Shown piece after piece: positions 61,631 to 64,000 of a stretch of DNA of 64,000 bases (positions are counted from its first letter, which is position 1; the number at the start of each line of letters is the position of its first letter). The stretch lies in NCBI RefSeq assembly GCF_029143285.1, contig NZ_JAPDSH010000002.1:1-64000 (forward strand), given 5' to 3'. This DNA comes from Vagococcus proximus. Its GTDB lineage: Bacteria > Bacillota > Bacilli > Lactobacillales > Vagococcaceae. The position numbers were made by a program, and so were the translations under genes. The notes under the pieces are model-generated. The model was not told the DNA's origin. It did no database searches and worked only from the letters and a program-made list of their open reading frames with translations.

Positions 61631-62557
61631 TTTTTGACTCAACCCAGGTGACATTTCAACTAGGAAATTCGCAAACTGGATGTCAGGTTGTTGGGCGAGA
61701 TTTGTCATAATTTCTTGATGTAAAATGGTTTTAGTACTTGATCCCTCACGGTAGTGAACAAGGTATCTCACTTTCAAATCAATACCTACAGTTGTCACAT
61801 CCATATTAAAAGTAGGTTCAGTAGTTCCGTTAGATAGTGCGATAGCAGCTAACTCTTTTTGAATGTTAGTAACGTCTGTAAATGTACGATTTTTTAAACG
61901 AGAAAATTCTTTTTTACAGGCCGTTGTCAAAATTTGTTGTCCTTTTTGCCAATTACTATCATGTGAAATCGTGTAGCATATTTCATTCCATACAAAATGG
62001 TTAAGTTCCGTATAGTTAAATACCTCATGGTCAAATATGTAACTATTGGGTATTTTAATAGTACGTCCAGTTGGTGCGTCAGAAGAAAACCAGTTACTGA
62101 TTTCTACTATTGTAAAGTGGATAAAACCAGTTTTAATGACTTCTCCTTTGACACCATCAATTTCAATTCGATCGTAAAGTCTAAAGTGTTTACGTTTTTC
62201 GATAATAAACCAAGCGATAATATTGTTAATCATGCCCTTAATATAGATAGAAACGAATAGAGCAGCTAAGAATAATAAGAGGATAAAAGTATCCATTGCT
62301 TGCATCCATGTTTTTAAGGTGGCTAAAATCATAATAGTCCGAGTGGTACTTTTTAAAATAGCACGGCAACGGTACAGAGTCTTAACATTTTTAATTTTTT
62401 TCTTTAATACTTTCATACCTAAGTATTCAATAGAGAAACCAATGATGATAATGAAGAGCATCATTGAAAATTTAGTAGAGTATTCTTGTGGATTCTGTAA
62501 ACCCTTGGCAATGTTCATAGTTGCATTCATAAAATAATCGCTAATTGATTGTTCCAT
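61628..62557 (-). CDS. MscS-family mechanosensitive channel
   Basis: A 309-residue membrane protein of the small-conductance mechanosensitive channel family. Hydrophobic segments are at about 28-48, 70-88 and 88-118 (the last Gly-poor and ending IEKRKHFRLYDRIEI). The cytoplasmic beta domain (about 128-190) has GVKGEVIKTGFIHFTIVE and GRTIKIPNSYIF, followed by an alpha/beta C-terminal domain. It would release solutes under osmotic downshock. The AAGGA site is 12 nt from the ATG, a little far. Confidence 0.85.
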   Translation of the reverse strand: MEQSISDYFMNATMNIAKGLQNPQEYSTKFSMMLFIIIIGFSIEYLGMKVLKKKIKNVKTLYRCRAILKSTTRTIMILATLKTWMQAMDTFILLLFLAALFVSIYIKGMINNIIAWFIIEKRKHFRLYDRIEIDGVKGEVIKTGFIHFTIVEISNWFSSDAPTGRTIKIPNSYIFDHEVFNYTELNHFVWNEICYTISHDSNWQKGQQILTTACKKEFSRLKNRTFTDVTNIQKELAAIALSNGTTEPTFNMDVTTVGIDLKVRYLVHYREGSSTKTILHQEIMTNLAQQPDIQFANFLVEMSPGLSQK

Positions 62558-62714
62558 ACAAGTTATAAGTCCTTTTCAAAATATTTTTAACATCTGATTA
62601 AGTATAAAAATAAAAAGTATAATAGTCAAAGAATATTATTTAAGGCGTGATAAGTGAAAAATAAGAGGGACTAAGGGTATACTGTACAGATAGGTAAAGA
62701 GGAGGAGTTTTGTT

Positions 62715-63587
62715 ATGATAGAAAGAAAAGCATGGTCGATTAATGGGTTTGTAGGATTAGTTGTGATGATATTACTATTTTCAGCAGCGGTTACTTCATT
62801 TTATAAAGGTGTATCAGCTGATGGTATAACAAATATTGTTTGGGTAATAGTCGGAATAGTCCTTGCTTTAGTTGCAGCCTTATTCACATCATCTTTAACA
62901 ATTATTTCGCCTAATACAGCAGTAGTGTTAACCTTTTTTGGAAGATATGTGGGGACAATTAATCAGGCTGGGTTATTTATGACAACCCCATTAACAAGGA
63001 AAACAAAAGTGTCGCTTAAAGTAAATAACTTTAATAGTGTCAAAATGAAAGTCAATGACTTAGATGGGAATCCAATCGAAATTGCAGCAGTAGTTGTTTA
63101 TAAGGTTGTAGATACGGCAAAAGCTTTATTTGAAGTAGATTATTACACTAATTTTATCGAAATTCAAAGTGAGACAGCTATTCGTCATGTAGCAACAAAG
63201 TATTCTTATGATGGTGATGACAACGAAATTTCGTTAAGAGGAAATGTGAGTGAGATATCAGAAGAATTGGCAACAGAGTTACAGGAACGATTAGAAGTTG
63301 CAGGAGTTGAAGTATTAGAAGCAAGATTGACTCACTTAGCTTATTCTACTGAGATTGCAAGTGCGATGTTACAACGTCAACAAGCAAAATCAATCCTTAA
63401 AGCTCGTCAATTAATTGTAGAAGGTGCTGTAGAAATAACACAGTCAGCAATTGATCATTTGACGGAGAAGCAAGAGATGATGTTAACTCAGGATCAAAAA
63501 TTACGTTTAGTGAATAATTTATTAGTAGCAATTATAAGTGAAAAAGGAGCGCAACCGACAATTTCCGCTGATCAAATGACAGAATAG
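62715..63587 (+). CDS. SPFH/band 7 domain membrane protein
   Basis: A 290-residue protein with two N-terminal hydrophobic segments (about 10-30 and 38-62) and an SPFH/band 7 domain (about 62-240; ISPNTAVVLTFFGRYVGTI and RLEVAGVEVLEARLTHL). Stomatin/flotillin-like proteins organise membrane microdomains or chaperone proteases. GGAGG precedes the ATG. No NfeD-like partner gene is adjacent, which is unusual but not rare. It is monocistronic. Confidence 0.88.
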   Translation: MIERKAWSINGFVGLVVMILLFSAAVTSFYKGVSADGITNIVWVIVGIVLALVAALFTSSLTIISPNTAVVLTFFGRYVGTINQAGLFMTTPLTRKTKVSLKVNNFNSVKMKVNDLDGNPIEIAAVVVYKVVDTAKALFEVDYYTNFIEIQSETAIRHVATKYSYDGDDNEISLRGNVSEISEELATELQERLEVAGVEVLEARLTHLAYSTEIASAMLQRQQAKSILKARQLIVEGAVEITQSAIDHLTEKQEMMLTQDQKLRLVNNLLVAIISEKGAQPTISADQMTE

Positions 63588-63830
63588 AAAAATATTCTTT
63601 TATATTAAAATCTAACATTTAAAAACGTTTATTTATTAGTATGATATTAAAAATTATAGAATAGCTGTTTTTCTCAAAAAAGAATTAGTTTATGGGAATA
63701 CAAGCTTTAATAGGATTTAATACCCATTAAATAAGGGTTTCAGAGGTTAACGTATTGAAAAAAATTATGAGTAATTGAAAAACAAAACAGTTATTCTTTC
63801 ATCTTATTTTAATTTTTCTCATGAAAACTA
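63588..63830. other. AT-rich intergenic region before the peptide transporter
   Basis: About 240 bp without a gene or RNA that I can recognise; the promoter of the next gene lies at its right end. Confidence 0.5.
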
Positions 63831-63859
63831 TTGTTTTTTTAACCTTTATGTATTAAAAT
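63831..63859 (+). promoter_or_regulatory. Promoter of the POT transporter gene
   Basis: TTGTTT (63831-63836), a 17-nt spacer and TAAAAT (63854-63859), about 40 bp before the gene. Confidence 0.6.
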
Positions 63860-63900
63860 TCATATAAATACTATTATATTTATTAAGAAAGAGTGAGTCG

Positions 63901-64000
63901 ATGAAGTATACACGTGAAGAAATGGTTCAAAGTGTTCCTCAGACTGGTTTCTTCGGTCAGCCTAAAGGGCTTGGGATATTATTTTTTGTAGAATTCTGGG
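63901..64000 (+). CDS. Start of a POT-family di-/tripeptide transporter (cut by window end)
   Basis: An ATG after an AAGAAAGAG site opens a frame reading through the right edge (at least 33 residues). The segment PQTGFFGQPKGLGILFFVEF is the conserved N-terminus of proton-dependent oligopeptide transporters (DtpT type), just before the ERFSYYG motif that should follow outside the window. The family imports di- and tripeptides with protons. Confidence 0.8.
   Translation, partial: MKYTREEMVQSVPQTGFFGQPKGLGILFFVEFW

Overview
The window looks like chromosome from a low-GC Gram-positive coccus of the Enterococcaceae; Vagococcus or Enterococcus are my best guesses, and the sequence alone does not separate them. 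The reasons are strong AGGAGG ribosome sites with frequent TTG starts, LPXTG sorting signals, WxL and DUF916/DUF3324 surface proteins, a LevR-type PTS activator and TTGTGA-type Rex operators. I found no rRNA, tRNA, CRISPR array, insertion sequence or prophage.

Layout. 0-5 kb: the end of a Cna_B-repeat LPXTG adhesin, a D-2-hydroxyacid dehydrogenase/EIIC operon with a Rex-like operator, truA, and an HTH coiled-coil protein. 5.7-9.1 kb: a divergent, compact WxL (Csc-type) operon, followed convergently by a Mga/PRD-like regulator. 11.3-16.5 kb: deoC-deoR and rbsR-rbsKDU, with five palindromic operators in front of rbsK. 17.1-24.7 kb and 26.3-34.3 kb: two syntenic WxL operons separated by an aquaporin gene. 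Each encodes a giant L-type-lectin/WxL protein, a small LPXTG protein, three WxL proteins and one DUF916/DUF3324 membrane protein. 34.4-37 kb: a Cys-type sulfatase with its radical-SAM maturase. 37-44.6 kb: a CofE-like ligase divergent from a LysR gene, a peroxiredoxin behind a Fur-type box, efp, nupC, two small unknown genes and a pgdA-type deacetylase. 44.9-53.6 kb: a YesM/YesN two-component pair, a cytoplasmic sialidase, an oligosaccharide ABC importer without its own ATPase, and a YesL-like protein. 53.6-64 kb: an orphan mannose-type EIIB with a LevR-type sigma-54 activator, a TetR gene with a membrane-anchored Ntn hydrolase, a ClC transporter, adhP with a second Rex-like operator, an MscS channel, an SPFH protein and the start of a POT-family peptide transporter.

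How the genes work together. The dominant theme is glycan capture at the surface. The WxL operons would assemble wall-associated complexes: DUF916/DUF3324 proteins as membrane anchors, WxL proteins on peptidoglycan, small LPXTG proteins fixed by sortase, and lectin-WxL proteins as candidate sugar-binding subunits. The neighbouring sulfatase and the sialidase/ABC operon suit sulfated, sialylated host glycans. That link is inference from neighbourhood.

The most novel material is the WxL trio. Two operons are syntenic copies with different codon refinement. The third has lost canonical WxL tryptophans. A hairpin stands before the DUF916 gene in all three. The small LPXTG proteins also share a short mature N-terminal motif with the WxL proteins.
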